A stretch of DNA of 64,000 bases. Origin: Candidatus Gastranaerophilales bacterium (GTDB lineage Bacteria; Cyanobacteriota; Vampirovibrionia; Gastranaerophilales; Gastranaerophilaceae). This document shows positions 53,264 to 63,011 of the stretch, piece by piece. A model generated the notes under the pieces. That model had not been told where the DNA came from and searched no databases. It was given only the letters and a program-made list of their open reading frames with translations. Location: NCBI GenBank assembly GCA_944326475.1, contig CALVEC010000005.1, positions 1 through 64,000 on the forward strand, written 5' to 3'. The position numbers and the translations under genes were made by a program. Numbering within the stretch: position 1 is the first letter of the stretch; each line of letters begins with the position of its first letter.

Positions 53264-56017
53264 TCATAAATGTTTGTCTAGTGTGTCAAATACGTACTTC
53301 ACATTGCCGTATTTTTTTATATCATCAGGCTCGGGATGTCTTGCATAAAGTCTTTTACTTCCGATAGCCTGAGAGCCTTGTATTTTTAACTCTGCAGCAT
53401 ATTGGACATTGTCGCCGAGCACCTTAACGCCCTGTCCCTGTCTGTCTCCGACCCTTTTGGAGGCAGCCGAGAAAAACTTGTTCAAAATAGTATCAAAACG
53501 CTCAATATTCTCATTGCAATCTTCAAGAAGCTGATATTTTGCACCGGAGGTAATAACGATTTTCTGAGGAATTTTATCTGCATCCATAGTTATAATCTCG
53601 TCTTCATCAAGTCTCCAGGATGAAATTTTCTCATACAGCTCCCTGAGCTGCTCTGTGAAAATCTTATCATTTGCTTTGTCTGTTGCTGCAGCAAGTGAAT
53701 AAAATTTTGTCTTGAATAAATCAGGAAGTTTTTTGTACATATTTATAATATTTAAAGCGGATTTATAGTCATTTTTTCCGTTCGCAATAAATTTTTTGTT
53801 CAAAATATTCAAAATCGCCGTTTCTTCTTCTGTTTCAGACTGTTCAAAAATCTTAGCATAGTCATATTCAGCGGTTAAATCACAACTCATTGCCGTATAA
53901 TCAATTGTACCGTCAGTTTTTGCATACCTTTCAACTGCTGCTTTTTTATATTCATCAAATCCCATCTGTTCAACATTTTCATTGAACAAGTAGTTAAGAT
54001 AAGTGTTATAAAGTTTAAATAAAGCAATAGCACTATCCGGATTTTCAATTCCGTCATTTTCAATACATTCATCGAGGAGCTTTTCGTATTGAGAAAAATT
54101 CTCATAATCTACGTATTCGGGGTTAGTCCCCACATACTGTGAAAACAGTTGTATAAGCTCTGTGTTATTAGTTGAATAAACAGCATTTCTAAGTCTGTAA
54201 AAATCAGATTTTATGTCGCACGTTTCTTCTTCTTCAGTTTCCGCAATGTAATCAACCAGTGCTTCATTTGAAAGTTTGTCATCCGCAACATCAGCCACTT
54301 CAACTTTTTTCTTTTCAGCCGGAAGTTTGCAGACCTCCATTTTTTCGAGAACAAGTCTGTAAGAGTTATCCAGTGCTTCTTCGTATCTTTTCCGGCGTTC
54401 GGGAGTCATAAACCAGTTGGAGAAGGTGTTTTTATAATGGTTTTCAAGTTTGGTCAATGACTTTGCCATGGCTTCCGTATCAAAATTTTCTTTAAATTCA
54501 AGAAATTTTTCACTTTTAATCATTCGATTATAATTGTTTTTGTACATAAAATAGATATTTTCAAGAGCCTCTTTTTTCTCCTTATTAAAAGGTTTTCCGT
54601 CTGCATATTTTTCAAAAGGATTTTCAGACGGCACTGATTTATTCTGATATTTGTACAAATAGAATAAATACCCGTCGACAAGTTTATCTGTCTGGTAATA
54701 AGATGTTACGGGATGTTTTTGTTTGTGAGCAATAGCCCTTACGGGATGCCAGTATTTGTTTGTAATCCCCATATATTCAGCCCAGATACGGCTTTCTTTG
54801 CTGGCATTTTTTCTTATCATAAATTCAAGGGTTTTACTGTCTATGTCATCAATAGCTTTGAAGCTTTCAGTAAGTTTCGTTGTCTTATCGAACAGTGCAG
54901 CCACTTCACCGGGCAGTCTGCCAAAATCCATGCCTGATTTAACCATAGAAATATATGTAGTAGGATAACTGTTGTCAAGCTCAACAAAAATCATATGTGC
55001 TGGCTTTTGCTCAATATATAACTGTTTCAGAATATAAAGTCCGATTTTATCCTTGTCTTCTCTGGCAAGCCGGCTTCTCAAGAGTCTGTCAGCGCCGTCA
55101 TCTTCAAAATCAAGATTCGGGATTTTTATTTCCGGATAAATTTCTTTAGCTTCTTCAAGTGTTTTGCAGTCTTCCAGAAGTGAATAATAATCGCTGCAAA
55201 TCTTTCTCAAGTCAAGATTATTTTTTTGAACCCCGTCAGATAACTCATTGAACAAACCTACAGATATTTTTCCGCTGTCTTTAAATTCACGGAGAGAATC
55301 AATCAGGCTCTGCTTTTCTTTTTCCAAATCCAGTTCAAAAATATCTTCTTCGTTAAAAACAATATTCTGCACAGGTGGTTCTGCCTTCAAAACCTTTGAT
55401 ATTTCTTTTGAAAGATTCGTTTTCTGGGTCAGTATAATTTTTCTTGCGTTAGGATAATTGTCTTCTCTCGGGCGTCTGAGAGAGTTTTTTTTCGTCATAC
55501 GAAGCTGTCCTGCGGCGTTAAAAAGACTCTCGAATTGTTTCTCTGAGAAACATTTATTTTCATTGTCAAGGCTGGTTGCAATAATGCCCGGTATTTTTGC
55601 CGGAGGAACATCCCTGTATTTACCCTGTAGCAGAATAGCATAGTAAACGGCGTGTTTGTTTATCTCGATATTTTCATTGTGTGTGTCAAAAGAACACGCC
55701 ATAAGAAAATCGAGAAGTTTTTTTTCGGATAAATTCAGAGGTTTTAATATCTCAACAGCCTCTTTAACAGACACGGTATCTTCGGGGTTACTTTGCAAAA
55801 TGCAGTCTTTTGCATTTTCGTAGACTTCCCTTGTAGGAGTGTTGTCGCTTATACCACCCTTGAAGCTTATGCCGCTGTATGCTTTATATGTTTCAGAAGG
55901 AACGGTAGAAAATTTTTTTGTCCCGCTTTCTTTGTTATTTTCATGCGATTCTTTTTCAGCCTGCTTTTGATATTTGCGATTGTTTACAGTATAAACGTTA
56001 CCTATTTTATTTATCAT
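53264..56017 (-). CDS. Large S-F-K-G protein, soluble helical
   Basis: A 917-residue protein of unknown family. SFKG lies at residues 51-54 (nt 55856-55867), after a Lys/Glu/Asn-rich lead. The rest is almost wholly helical and acidic, without membrane segments or signal peptide. Conserved-looking blocks include KEAVEILKPLNLSEKKLLDF near the front and GQGVKVLGDNVQYAAELKIQ near the end, the latter with RHPEPDD following. It has no recognised catalytic motif. It is in a single-gene unit between dnaK and the xerC region. Confidence 0.7.
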   Translation of the reverse strand: MINKIGNVYTVNNRKYQKQAEKESHENNKESGTKKFSTVPSETYKAYSGISFKGGISDNTPTREVYENAKDCILQSNPEDTVSVKEAVEILKPLNLSEKKLLDFLMACSFDTHNENIEINKHAVYYAILLQGKYRDVPPAKIPGIIATSLDNENKCFSEKQFESLFNAAGQLRMTKKNSLRRPREDNYPNARKIILTQKTNLSKEISKVLKAEPPVQNIVFNEEDIFELDLEKEKQSLIDSLREFKDSGKISVGLFNELSDGVQKNNLDLRKICSDYYSLLEDCKTLEEAKEIYPEIKIPNLDFEDDGADRLLRSRLAREDKDKIGLYILKQLYIEQKPAHMIFVELDNSYPTTYISMVKSGMDFGRLPGEVAALFDKTTKLTESFKAIDDIDSKTLEFMIRKNASKESRIWAEYMGITNKYWHPVRAIAHKQKHPVTSYYQTDKLVDGYLFYLYKYQNKSVPSENPFEKYADGKPFNKEKKEALENIYFMYKNNYNRMIKSEKFLEFKENFDTEAMAKSLTKLENHYKNTFSNWFMTPERRKRYEEALDNSYRLVLEKMEVCKLPAEKKKVEVADVADDKLSNEALVDYIAETEEEETCDIKSDFYRLRNAVYSTNNTELIQLFSQYVGTNPEYVDYENFSQYEKLLDECIENDGIENPDSAIALFKLYNTYLNYLFNENVEQMGFDEYKKAAVERYAKTDGTIDYTAMSCDLTAEYDYAKIFEQSETEEETAILNILNKKFIANGKNDYKSALNIINMYKKLPDLFKTKFYSLAAATDKANDKIFTEQLRELYEKISSWRLDEDEIITMDADKIPQKIVITSGAKYQLLEDCNENIERFDTILNKFFSAASKRVGDRQGQGVKVLGDNVQYAAELKIQGSQAIGSKRLYARHPEPDDIKKYGNVKYVFDTLDKHL

Positions 56018-56124
56018 GATTTACACTACCCTTTACCTTGCATATTTATATAAAGGTTTTTCAAAGACATAAATTGCTTTTTAACAAGTCTAACTTTAAG
56101 AAAACTTAAAACACAAAAGCCGGA

Positions 56125-56153
56125 TTGCCCGTCGCCACAAAAAGATGTAAAAT
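56125..56153 (+). promoter_or_regulatory. Promoter of xerC (leaderless)
   Basis: TTGCCC (56125-56130), 17 nt and TAAAAT (56148-56153), which ends 6 nt before the xerC ATG at 56160. No Shine-Dalgarno is present. Confidence 0.6.
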
Positions 56154-56159
56154 TACTTT

Positions 56160-57044
56160 ATGCTCTTACAAAACATTGCGGCATACTTAGAATCACTGGA
56201 GATTGAACGGGGGCTGTCCCCTAACACAATAGAGGCTTACAGACGTGACCTTTACTATTTTGCTGATTTTTTGCAGAGCTATTTAATAGATGACTCCAAA
56301 AGCGTAAAACGGACGCATATAAATTATTACATCAAAAACCTGTATGACAAAAAATACACACCTGCTTCAATTACAAGGAAAATTGCGTCTCTAAGAGGAT
56401 TTTTCAGGTGGCTTTTTGCTAATGAAATAACAAATCAAGATCCGACTCTCGGGATTGAGCAGCCAAAGATGAGCAAACGTTTGCCCAAAGTTATATCTAT
56501 AACCGAGATAGAGGACATTTTGCATAATAATTTGAGTGATATTCAAAAAGTTGTGATGGAACTTTTGTACGGTGCGGGTTTGAGAGTATCAGAGCTTGTG
56601 AATTTGAAGGTTACAGACATTGACCTTAATGCAAAATATCTCAGATGCTTTGGTAAAGGTTCAAAAGAACGCATTATACCTCTCGGAGACAAAGCAAAAC
56701 ACGCAATAAAAATCTATCTTAAACACAGAGAGCTTTATTTAAAAAGAAACAAAAAAGAAGAAGAAAAACATTTGCTTGTGAAAGAAAACGGACACACCGT
56801 TACAAGGCAGGAAGTCTACGTTTTTATAAGGTCACAGGGAGAACACCTCTCAAAGCATATTTCACCGCATACGCTAAGACACAGTTTTGCCACACACATG
56901 CTTGAAAACGGCGCAGATTTGAGAGTTGTGCAGGAGCTTCTGGGACACAGTGACGTTTCAACAACACAGTTATACACGCACGTCAGCAAAAAACGGTTAA
57001 AAGAAATTTATTTTGCAATAAACAACAATAAGGATAAACTATGA
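56160..57044 (+). CDS. xerC: Tyrosine recombinase XerC
   Basis: A 294-residue Xer recombinase. The N-terminal SAM-like domain has LSPNTIEAYRRDLYYF. Catalytic residues appear in order: Arg in GAGLRVSELVNLK, Lys in the beta hairpin GKGSKERIIPL, HTLRHSFATHML (His, Arg), then LLGHSDVSTTQLYTHV (His, Tyr nucleophile). It resolves chromosome dimers at dif. The -10 box directly before the ATG predicts a leaderless mRNA. metF overlaps its end by ATGA. No integrative-element genes are near, favouring a housekeeping role. Confidence 0.92.
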   Translation: MLLQNIAAYLESLEIERGLSPNTIEAYRRDLYYFADFLQSYLIDDSKSVKRTHINYYIKNLYDKKYTPASITRKIASLRGFFRWLFANEITNQDPTLGIEQPKMSKRLPKVISITEIEDILHNNLSDIQKVVMELLYGAGLRVSELVNLKVTDIDLNAKYLRCFGKGSKERIIPLGDKAKHAIKIYLKHRELYLKRNKKEEEKHLLVKENGHTVTRQEVYVFIRSQGEHLSKHISPHTLRHSFATHMLENGADLRVVQELLGHSDVSTTQLYTHVSKKRLKEIYFAINNNKDKL

Positions 57045-57910
57045 AGCTAAAAGAAATTTACAGCAGCAAAAAACCTGTAATATCATACGAAGTTTTTCCG
57101 CCTAAAGACGATGACAGCGGGGAAAAACTTGAAAACTTAATGAAAGAACTCAATCTCTTAAAACAGTATAATCCCTCTCTCATTTCTGTTACATACGGTG
57201 CCGGCGGAAGCACCAGAGGCAAATCAGAAGAAATCGTATGCAGGGTGAAAGATGAACTAAAAATCACCCCAATGCCCCATTTTACTTGTGTTTCAACAGA
57301 CAAAACAACTATAAGGACTTATCTTAAAAAACTTGAAAATGCAGGAGTTAAGAACATTCTTGCATTGAGAGGAGATTTACCCCAAGACGGAATTTGCTGC
57401 CACGATTTTTTACATGCGTCGGATTTAATTGAATTTATAAAAAAGGAAAGTTCTTTAGCAGTTGCAGCAGCGGGTTATCCGGAAGGGCATATCGAAGCGG
57501 AAAGCCTTGAAAAAGATATTGAATACCTGAAATTAAAAGTTGAGAAAGGTGCAGAGATTATTTACACGCAGTTATTTTTTGAAAATGACAAGTATTTTCA
57601 TTTTGTTGAAAAATGCGCAAACGCCCGTATAAATGTACCTGTAATCCCTGGAATACTTCCTGTTACAAGCTATAAGCAGCTTTCAAAAATGACCTCGCTG
57701 TGCAGGGTAACGATACCATATGATTTTCTTGATAAAATAGAGCAGCACAGTGATGACAATGATTATGTAAAAAAATGCGGCATCGAGTTTACACAGAAGC
57801 AATGTGCAGAACTTTTAGAGAACGGGGTTCAAGGACTGCATTTTTACACGCTCAACAAATCTTACGCGGTTTCTAATATACTGGAAAATTTGAGGCAATC
57901 TGCAGGTTAA
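57041..57910 (+). CDS. metF: 5,10-methylenetetrahydrofolate reductase
   Basis: A 289-residue TIM-barrel flavoprotein of normal size. SYEVFPPKDDDSGEKL near the start holds the family Glu, followed by SVTYGAGGSTRGKSEE, LALRGDLPQDG, AAAGYPEGHIEAES and FFENDKYFHFV with PGILPVTSYKQL. It reduces methylene-THF to methyl-THF for methionine synthesis. Its start overlaps xerC by ATGA, an unrelated pairing. It ends in a 4-nt overlap with the convergent gene at 57907-59532. Confidence 0.94.
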   Translation: MKLKEIYSSKKPVISYEVFPPKDDDSGEKLENLMKELNLLKQYNPSLISVTYGAGGSTRGKSEEIVCRVKDELKITPMPHFTCVSTDKTTIRTYLKKLENAGVKNILALRGDLPQDGICCHDFLHASDLIEFIKKESSLAVAAAGYPEGHIEAESLEKDIEYLKLKVEKGAEIIYTQLFFENDKYFHFVEKCANARINVPVIPGILPVTSYKQLSKMTSLCRVTIPYDFLDKIEQHSDDNDYVKKCGIEFTQKQCAELLENGVQGLHFYTLNKSYAVSNILENLRQSAG

Positions 57911-59532
57911 TCGTTTTCCCATTTAAAAGTCGGGGTTTCTGTATCAATCGAGACCTCCATATTTTCCGGCGCAATATAGAACGGAATAAAAGCTTCGATT
58001 TTTTCTTGCTGGGTATCATAATCAAAAGGTCTCCAACCTACCCTAAGCACGTCATGCCTGCGGCTTGTTTGCATATCGCGGTATTCGTTTCTCTGTTTCA
58101 AAATTGACAAAACAGGAACTTGCGCTTTAATAACTACTGATTTTTCACCCTCATTATCCTTCGGCACGGACGCTGCAATATCGTATTCTGACGATACTGA
58201 CAAAAATTCGCTTTCTTTATCCTGCCGTTTTATTTTTGCAATAATTCTTCCAAAATGAGTATCATCTCTGTTTTCAGAAAAATCCAGATAGTATTTTATG
58301 TTGTCTGTTACTTTTTGTTTTGTTTGAAAAGCCGGCGCAAAGTTCCCTGTTTCTTTAATTTTTTGAGCAAGGTCTTCCGCGCTTGTACACCCGGGTTTAA
58401 GCCCTCTGTATACAGTTTCCGTACCCAGATAATCAGAGAATTTCTTTCGCAACTCAAAAGGTGAAATGTTTTTTGTATCAATATTACTTGTGTCAACAAA
58501 CTCACCGAGTTCTTTTATATAAAAGGCGACCCCGGGGTCTGCAAGCAAAATTTTATGCTTTTTGTCAATATTTATACTGTCAAAGGCTTCTCTATAATCA
58601 TCCGTATAAAATCCGTAAAGTTTTTCAAGCAGAAAGTCCAGTTTTGCACTGTTTTTTGTAAGATATTCATAGAATTTTTCATTTTCAAACGGAGAAATGT
58701 GCTTATTTACAACATCGTCATATATTTCCTGCGCATATTTTTCGCTTGAAATGCCTTTATTCTGAGCCTCCTGCGCTTTTACTTCAACTATTTTTTTATC
58801 GTATTCTTTTAACTGCTCAAAATCATCGATTTCTTTTTTAAGCAGCTTGAAAAAATCTTCATCAAAAGACGGTCGTTTATAATTCTCTTTTATGTACATT
58901 GGCATAATAGTATTGAAGACTCTGCGATAGATATCTAGTTCATCCGCGTTTTTACAGTCTTTTATCTTTGTCGGGTCAAGTAATCCTGACAATTGTGAAA
59001 ATACTCCCTGATGACGAAATCCATCGCCGAGCAGATCTTCATAGTCATATCTTGCACGGTCAAAAGGATAAACTATCCGTCTTTTGCAGCCCTTTTGAAA
59101 AAGTTCATCGGCGGTTTCGGTTGATTCAATCGCATACAACCCTATTTGAAGACATTTTTTTATAAAATCATTATCAACTTCCGGGTCAACAGCATTGTGC
59201 TTTATGAACCTTGTTATCAAATCGCGAACAGCTTTATCCAACAGAAAAGAGTCCGATATGCGATTAAAGTCAAATTCTATTTGCAAACTATCGAGACTTA
59301 CATCTTTTAACGGTTTATTTTTGTTCTCGTCGTACAATTCTTCGGCAATTGCCAAATAACTCTTGTGAGCATCGCTCATCGGAATATCTGATTTGAAACT
59401 CACATAATAGTTTACCGGATACACTGCCGGCAAATGATTTACAGCCTGTGTATTTTGTATCGGAGCTGTTTGGTTAATACCGGTTTTTGGGTCAACCGTT
59501 CGGAATGCAGAATTTACGGGATATATTTTCAT
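57907..59532 (-). CDS. S-F-K-S-motif protein with possible ADP-ribosyltransferase domain
   Basis: A 541-residue protein. The N-terminal 50 residues are flexible and carry SFKS at 45-48 (nt 59389-59400), the local form of the S-F-K-G motif. A large acidic helical middle follows. The last 170 residues have TVYRGLKPG, then ESEFLSVSSEYDIAASV and EKIEAFIPFYIAPENMEV, the order Arg / Ser-x-Ser / Glu seen in ADP-ribosyltransferase toxin folds. No E-x-E is present, so an active enzyme is uncertain. AAGAGG precedes the ATG. It could be a secreted effector; this is inference. Confidence 0.55.
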   Translation of the reverse strand: MKIYPVNSAFRTVDPKTGINQTAPIQNTQAVNHLPAVYPVNYYVSFKSDIPMSDAHKSYLAIAEELYDENKNKPLKDVSLDSLQIEFDFNRISDSFLLDKAVRDLITRFIKHNAVDPEVDNDFIKKCLQIGLYAIESTETADELFQKGCKRRIVYPFDRARYDYEDLLGDGFRHQGVFSQLSGLLDPTKIKDCKNADELDIYRRVFNTIMPMYIKENYKRPSFDEDFFKLLKKEIDDFEQLKEYDKKIVEVKAQEAQNKGISSEKYAQEIYDDVVNKHISPFENEKFYEYLTKNSAKLDFLLEKLYGFYTDDYREAFDSINIDKKHKILLADPGVAFYIKELGEFVDTSNIDTKNISPFELRKKFSDYLGTETVYRGLKPGCTSAEDLAQKIKETGNFAPAFQTKQKVTDNIKYYLDFSENRDDTHFGRIIAKIKRQDKESEFLSVSSEYDIAASVPKDNEGEKSVVIKAQVPVLSILKQRNEYRDMQTSRRHDVLRVGWRPFDYDTQQEKIEAFIPFYIAPENMEVSIDTETPTFKWEND

Positions 59533-59551
59533 TTTTTACCTCTTTGTTAAC

Positions 59552-59576
59552 GCCGCGTCTCTGTTTAATACGCGGC
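59552..59576. repeat. Short hairpin with the tRNA-Phe acceptor-stem sequence
   Basis: GCCGCGT (59552-59558) and ACGCGGC (59570-59576) form a 7-bp stem with an 11-nt loop. The arms match the acceptor stem of the tRNA-Phe at 6-78. Confidence 0.6.
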
Positions 59577-59620
59577 TACTTCTAAATGATGACATATTTT
59601 ATAACAGATTACACTTCACT

Positions 59621-61522
59621 TTAGTAAATACCCGGTATGAGTTTTTCATAATCACTGACTGTACCGTTATCCATACAGCAGAGAATTATCGCTTTTCCAA
59701 GCGGATGAAGGTCAGATTTTAAGTAGAGCTGCAATTCCTTTTTAAAGAAATCTTCCAGCATTTTTGCTCCTTTGTCGTATCCCTCAATGCCAACCTCAGG
59801 CTGATTGCTGACATCTAAGAATTTCTGGGAAATAGCACTGCCTTCAACGTGAATGTTTCCGGGGATGTAGCCGGCAAGCGGATGTCTTGCGGGGCGCAGG
59901 TTAAGCTTTTTAAAAGAAGCCTGACCGCGGCGCGCAAGGTATTCTCTGGTCACCCATTCAGCCATAAAACCGACTTCCCACGAACCTATATGCTGGTTGG
60001 GAATAAGGATATTTCTGGTTTTTGTCGTTTTCATAAACTGTTCAAGCAAGATGTTTGCAAGGTCAACACGTTTGCCGGTTGCAAACGGCCAGAACGAACC
60101 GACACCTTCGCTTTGAAGCAGATTGGGATTTTCTTTACCGCTTGTGATACTCGGATTGGCAAATCCTCTCGGAGCAACAAGCCTCCACAACCATGCAAGT
60201 GCCGGAGGAAGTATGTGGAGCATACCGAAAATACCGTATGACGGATTTTCTTTTGTACACGGCGGTGTTCTCAAACCGAAACTTCTATAATCGATTTCAA
60301 CCGGACCGTCCATTATATTTTTCATCTGCGTCCTCGGGATAATTATTCTCGGGTTTGGACAACGCTTTCCGGGCGCATCCTCCGTATGTTCCCATATCAG
60401 GCAGGTGGCACCGGGGTGTGCTTCAAGGTTGAAAAATATCAACGGTTCTTTCGGGTGCAGGGTAACTTCTTCGAGATGCGGGTCTGTACCGTATTTTTTA
60501 ATATGGTCAATTCTGACAAACCAGGATTTTTCGGCATCCATAACGGAAAGTCTGCCGTTATCTTTCTGAAAACCGGTGTGGCAAAGAGCCATATCGTCGG
60601 TAACAGGCTGTAATTTACATCCCTGCAACGGCGGAAGGAATTTTTCATCACCTGTTACAACATTGTGACCGAGTAAAAGTCTGCCGTCTTCTTCCCTGTG
60701 AGCATACTCAAGCATCTCGCTTTTTCCGCTTCCTGAAGCACCTTCGTGCAAAATGCTTACGTCATTGTCATAGGGAGTAATTATGTTCACGGTAGACGCA
60801 TGAACAGTAACAAAAGCTTCTTTTAGTCCAAGCGCCAGCAAGACGCCATAAACACCTTTCTTTGCGCTGGGTCCCGGATATAAGTTATAGGAAAAAACTT
60901 CGTGTACGGTATTTTGCTGGTTATGAACAACAATCTGCTTACCGCTAAAATGAGTGTGTCTAAACGGCGGAGCTACATAAATAATCGCACGGGGTTCAAA
61001 ATGCCTGTCCAGTTTGTCCGGAGAAATTGCCTCTTGAAGATCATATACACTCATTGCGAAGAAAGCGGCATTCTTTGGCGCAATCATCAATGCGGGATAT
61101 CCGTATTTTGCACCGCCCGCCATAAAAGGCACAAGGATAAGATCGTTTTTTGCTAGCCAATCCAGCGTTTCTTTTCTTACATTTTCAAACGGTTTGTTAA
61201 ACCTGTCTTCAAAACGTTCTTTATCCGTCATAGCTATGTTATTTACAACCATACAATCAGGATCGCGGCGTCTCATATACGGGTCTTTATAATTAACGGC
61301 AATACCGTTTTTGCAGCGAATGACGTCAGCCTCGACTACCGTGCCGTGTCCTTCTGTTTCGTACGCAACATGAAAAGTTAAATTTCCTTTTCCGCCGACA
61401 GAAAGGTCTACAAGTTCGTCTCTTTCATCAGCTAATATAACGCTCTTTGCTGCGTTCAAAACATTTTTTACATCGGCTGCCAGTTTCCAGCCGTCCCATA
61501 CGTTAGTAGCTATATTTTCCAT
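59621..61522 (-). CDS. DUF4914 PEP-carboxykinase-like ATPase
   Basis: A 633-residue protein resembling DUF4914. A P-loop typical of PEPCK-type enzymes, HEGASGSGKSEMLEYA, lies near residue 260, followed by VVTGDEKFLPP and ITPYDNDVS-type context upstream. PEPCK itself has extra conserved substrate residues not obvious here, so the substrate is unknown. It is soluble and cytosolic. The ATG lacks a strong Shine-Dalgarno. It is a single gene between the ART-like gene and the rplA terminator. Confidence 0.65.
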   Translation of the reverse strand: MENIATNVWDGWKLAADVKNVLNAAKSVILADERDELVDLSVGGKGNLTFHVAYETEGHGTVVEADVIRCKNGIAVNYKDPYMRRRDPDCMVVNNIAMTDKERFEDRFNKPFENVRKETLDWLAKNDLILVPFMAGGAKYGYPALMIAPKNAAFFAMSVYDLQEAISPDKLDRHFEPRAIIYVAPPFRHTHFSGKQIVVHNQQNTVHEVFSYNLYPGPSAKKGVYGVLLALGLKEAFVTVHASTVNIITPYDNDVSILHEGASGSGKSEMLEYAHREEDGRLLLGHNVVTGDEKFLPPLQGCKLQPVTDDMALCHTGFQKDNGRLSVMDAEKSWFVRIDHIKKYGTDPHLEEVTLHPKEPLIFFNLEAHPGATCLIWEHTEDAPGKRCPNPRIIIPRTQMKNIMDGPVEIDYRSFGLRTPPCTKENPSYGIFGMLHILPPALAWLWRLVAPRGFANPSITSGKENPNLLQSEGVGSFWPFATGKRVDLANILLEQFMKTTKTRNILIPNQHIGSWEVGFMAEWVTREYLARRGQASFKKLNLRPARHPLAGYIPGNIHVEGSAISQKFLDVSNQPEVGIEGYDKGAKMLEDFFKKELQLYLKSDLHPLGKAIILCCMDNGTVSDYEKLIPGIY

Positions 61523-61626
61523 TAATTGATATCCCTAAATGTATTATCTTATATCTTATTATATTACAAACGCGTAAATATCTGCGGTGATGTGTTTTTA
61601 TTTGTAACTTTTCGATATAAAAAACA

Positions 61627-61660
61627 AAAGCCCTTCCCCGAATGAGGAGGGGCTTTTTGT
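61627..61660 (-). terminator. Terminator of the rplK-rplA unit
   Basis: AAAAGCCCcTTCC-type arm pairs with GGAGGGGCTTTTT on the other side; T run on the minus strand. Confidence 0.85.
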
Positions 61661-61674
61661 ATTTTTTTAAATCG

Positions 61675-62397
61675 TTACACGTGTTCTTTTATTTCAGCTG
61701 CAACATTTTTTGCATCGAGTTTAATTCCGGGACCCATTGTTGTCGTCAAAAAGACTGACTTCAAATATGTACCCTTAGCTGCTGACGGTTTTGCTCTCAA
61801 AACTGCATCTGCAAGTGTTGAATAGTTTTTCAACAAATCTTCTGCTGAGAATTTTGATTTTCCGATAGGTACGTGAATCATACCCTGTTTGTCAGCACGG
61901 AACTCAACTTTACCGGCTTTTGCGTCTTTAACAGCTTTTGCCACTTCAAATGTAACAGTACCGGTTTTCGGGTTAGGCATCAAGCCTTTAGGACCAAGAA
62001 CTCTACCGAGTTTACCAAGCATACCCATGCAATCCGGAGTTGCAATCAAAGTATCAAATTCAAACCAGCCGCCTGAAATTTTTTCGATAACTTCTTCAGC
62101 ACCTGCTTCATCTGCGCCTGCTTCTTTTGCTTCTGTAGCTTTTGCACCTTTAGCAATAACACAGACTCTGACTTCTTTACCGAGACCTGCCGGAAGTACA
62201 ACGGTAGAACGGATTTGCTGGTCTGCACGTTTTACATCAATACCGAGGCGCATGTGGCATTCAACAGTTTCATCGAATTTTGCAAGCGCATCAGATATCT
62301 CTTTTAATTTTTCAATAGCTGCAGCTGCCGTAGCGGGCTGTTCAAAGCCTTCAAGCATTTCCTGCATCTTTTTTTGTTTTTTAGTTAATTTACTCAT
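61675..62397 (-). CDS. rplA: 50S ribosomal protein L1
   Basis: A 240-residue L1. The frame is open to 62535, but ATG 62397 ([10 protein letters not shown]) with AAAGGG before it is the right start; the extension overlaps rpl[12 protein letters not shown], the loop [31 protein letters not shown] and [19 protein letters not shown] are conserved. It binds 23S rRNA at the L1 stalk and, by analogy, its own operon mRNA. A matching leader structure precedes it (62412-62495). Confidence 0.96.
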   Translation of the reverse strand: MSKLTKKQKKMQEMLEGFEQPATAAAAIEKLKEISDALAKFDETVECHMRLGIDVKRADQQIRSTVVLPAGLGKEVRVCVIAKGAKATEAKEAGADEAGAEEVIEKISGGWFEFDTLIATPDCMGMLGKLGRVLGPKGLMPNPKTGTVTFEVAKAVKDAKAGKVEFRADKQGMIHVPIGKSKFSAEDLLKNYSTLADAVLRAKPSAAKGTYLKSVFLTTTMGPGIKLDAKNVAAEIKEHV

Positions 62398-62411
62398 TTT
62401 TTTCCCTTTCT

Positions 62412-62495
62412 GTGGTCTAACGGGGTTTTTTCTCATATTCGGGCAAACTCGAACTATAAAAGTATTAAGTCTTACCCTTCTATGTCCCCTTCCAC
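62412..62495 (-). promoter_or_regulatory. L1-type leader structure before rplA
   Basis: Read on the minus strand, GTGG-AA-GGGG pairs with CCCC-GTTAGA-CCAC, two short helices around an asymmetric internal loop, directly upstream of the rplA ribosome-binding site. The same motif with a different inner loop precedes rplK. Confidence 0.55.
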
Positions 62496-62501
62496 TAATT
62501 A

Positions 62502-62927
62502 TTAGCCTTCTACAGTAACGCCCATTGCTCTGCAAGAGCCTTTAATCATCTCTACTGCAGCTTCAAGGGTAGTTGCATTCAAGTCTTCCATTTTTGTTTT
62601 TGCAATTTCTTCAAGCTGAGCCTGTGTGATTGTTCCGACTTTTGTTTTATTCGGAGCAGCAGAACCTTTTGGAAGGTTAATAGCTTTCTTGATAAGAACT
62701 GCAGCCGGCGGGCTTTTTGTCACGAATGAAAAACTTCTGTCTTCATATACGTCAATAACTACAGGAATAATATATCCTGCCTGGGATTCTGTTTTAGCAT
62801 TGAACTGCTTGCAGAAATCCATGATGTTTACACCGTGTTGACCCAATGCAGGACCGACCGGCGGTGATGGATTAGCTTTTCCGGCTTCGATTTGAAGCTT
62901 GATTTTTCCAACGATTTTCTTTGCCAT
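62502..62927 (-). CDS. rplK: 50S ribosomal protein L11
   Basis: A 141-residue L11 of normal length. [20 protein letters not shown] then [18 protein letters not shown] forms the N-terminal domain that binds release and elongation factors. [16 protein letters not shown] with [11 protein letters not shown] lies in the rRNA-binding C-terminal domain. It sits in the normal order secE-nusG-rplK-rplA. AAGGAG lies before the ATG, and an L1-type leader structure precedes it. Confidence 0.97.
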   Translation of the reverse strand: MAKKIVGKIKLQIEAGKANPSPPVGPALGQHGVNIMDFCKQFNAKTESQAGYIIPVVIDVYEDRSFSFVTKSPPAAVLIKKAINLPKGSAAPNKTKVGTITQAQLEEIAKTKMEDLNATTLEAAVEMIKGSCRAMGVTVEG

Positions 62928-62941
62928 TTTTTTCTCCTTTC

Positions 62942-62986
62942 GTGGTCTAGCGGGATAGCGCCTTACGCCGCCTTAATCCCTTCCAC
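62942..62986 (-). promoter_or_regulatory. L1-type leader structure before rplK
   Basis: On the minus strand GTGG-AA-GGGAT pairs with ATCCC-GCTAGA-CCAC. This is the same helix/internal-loop motif as before rplA, which supports feedback control by L1. Confidence 0.6.
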
Positions 62987-63011
62987 ATTTATTTGTGTTT
63001 TCGGCAGTGCC

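Noticed and set aside
62398..62535. N-terminal extension of L1 to 62535.
   Set aside because: It overlaps rplK, is Arg-rich and unlike L1; the ATG at 62397 has a ribosome-binding site and the normal L1 start.
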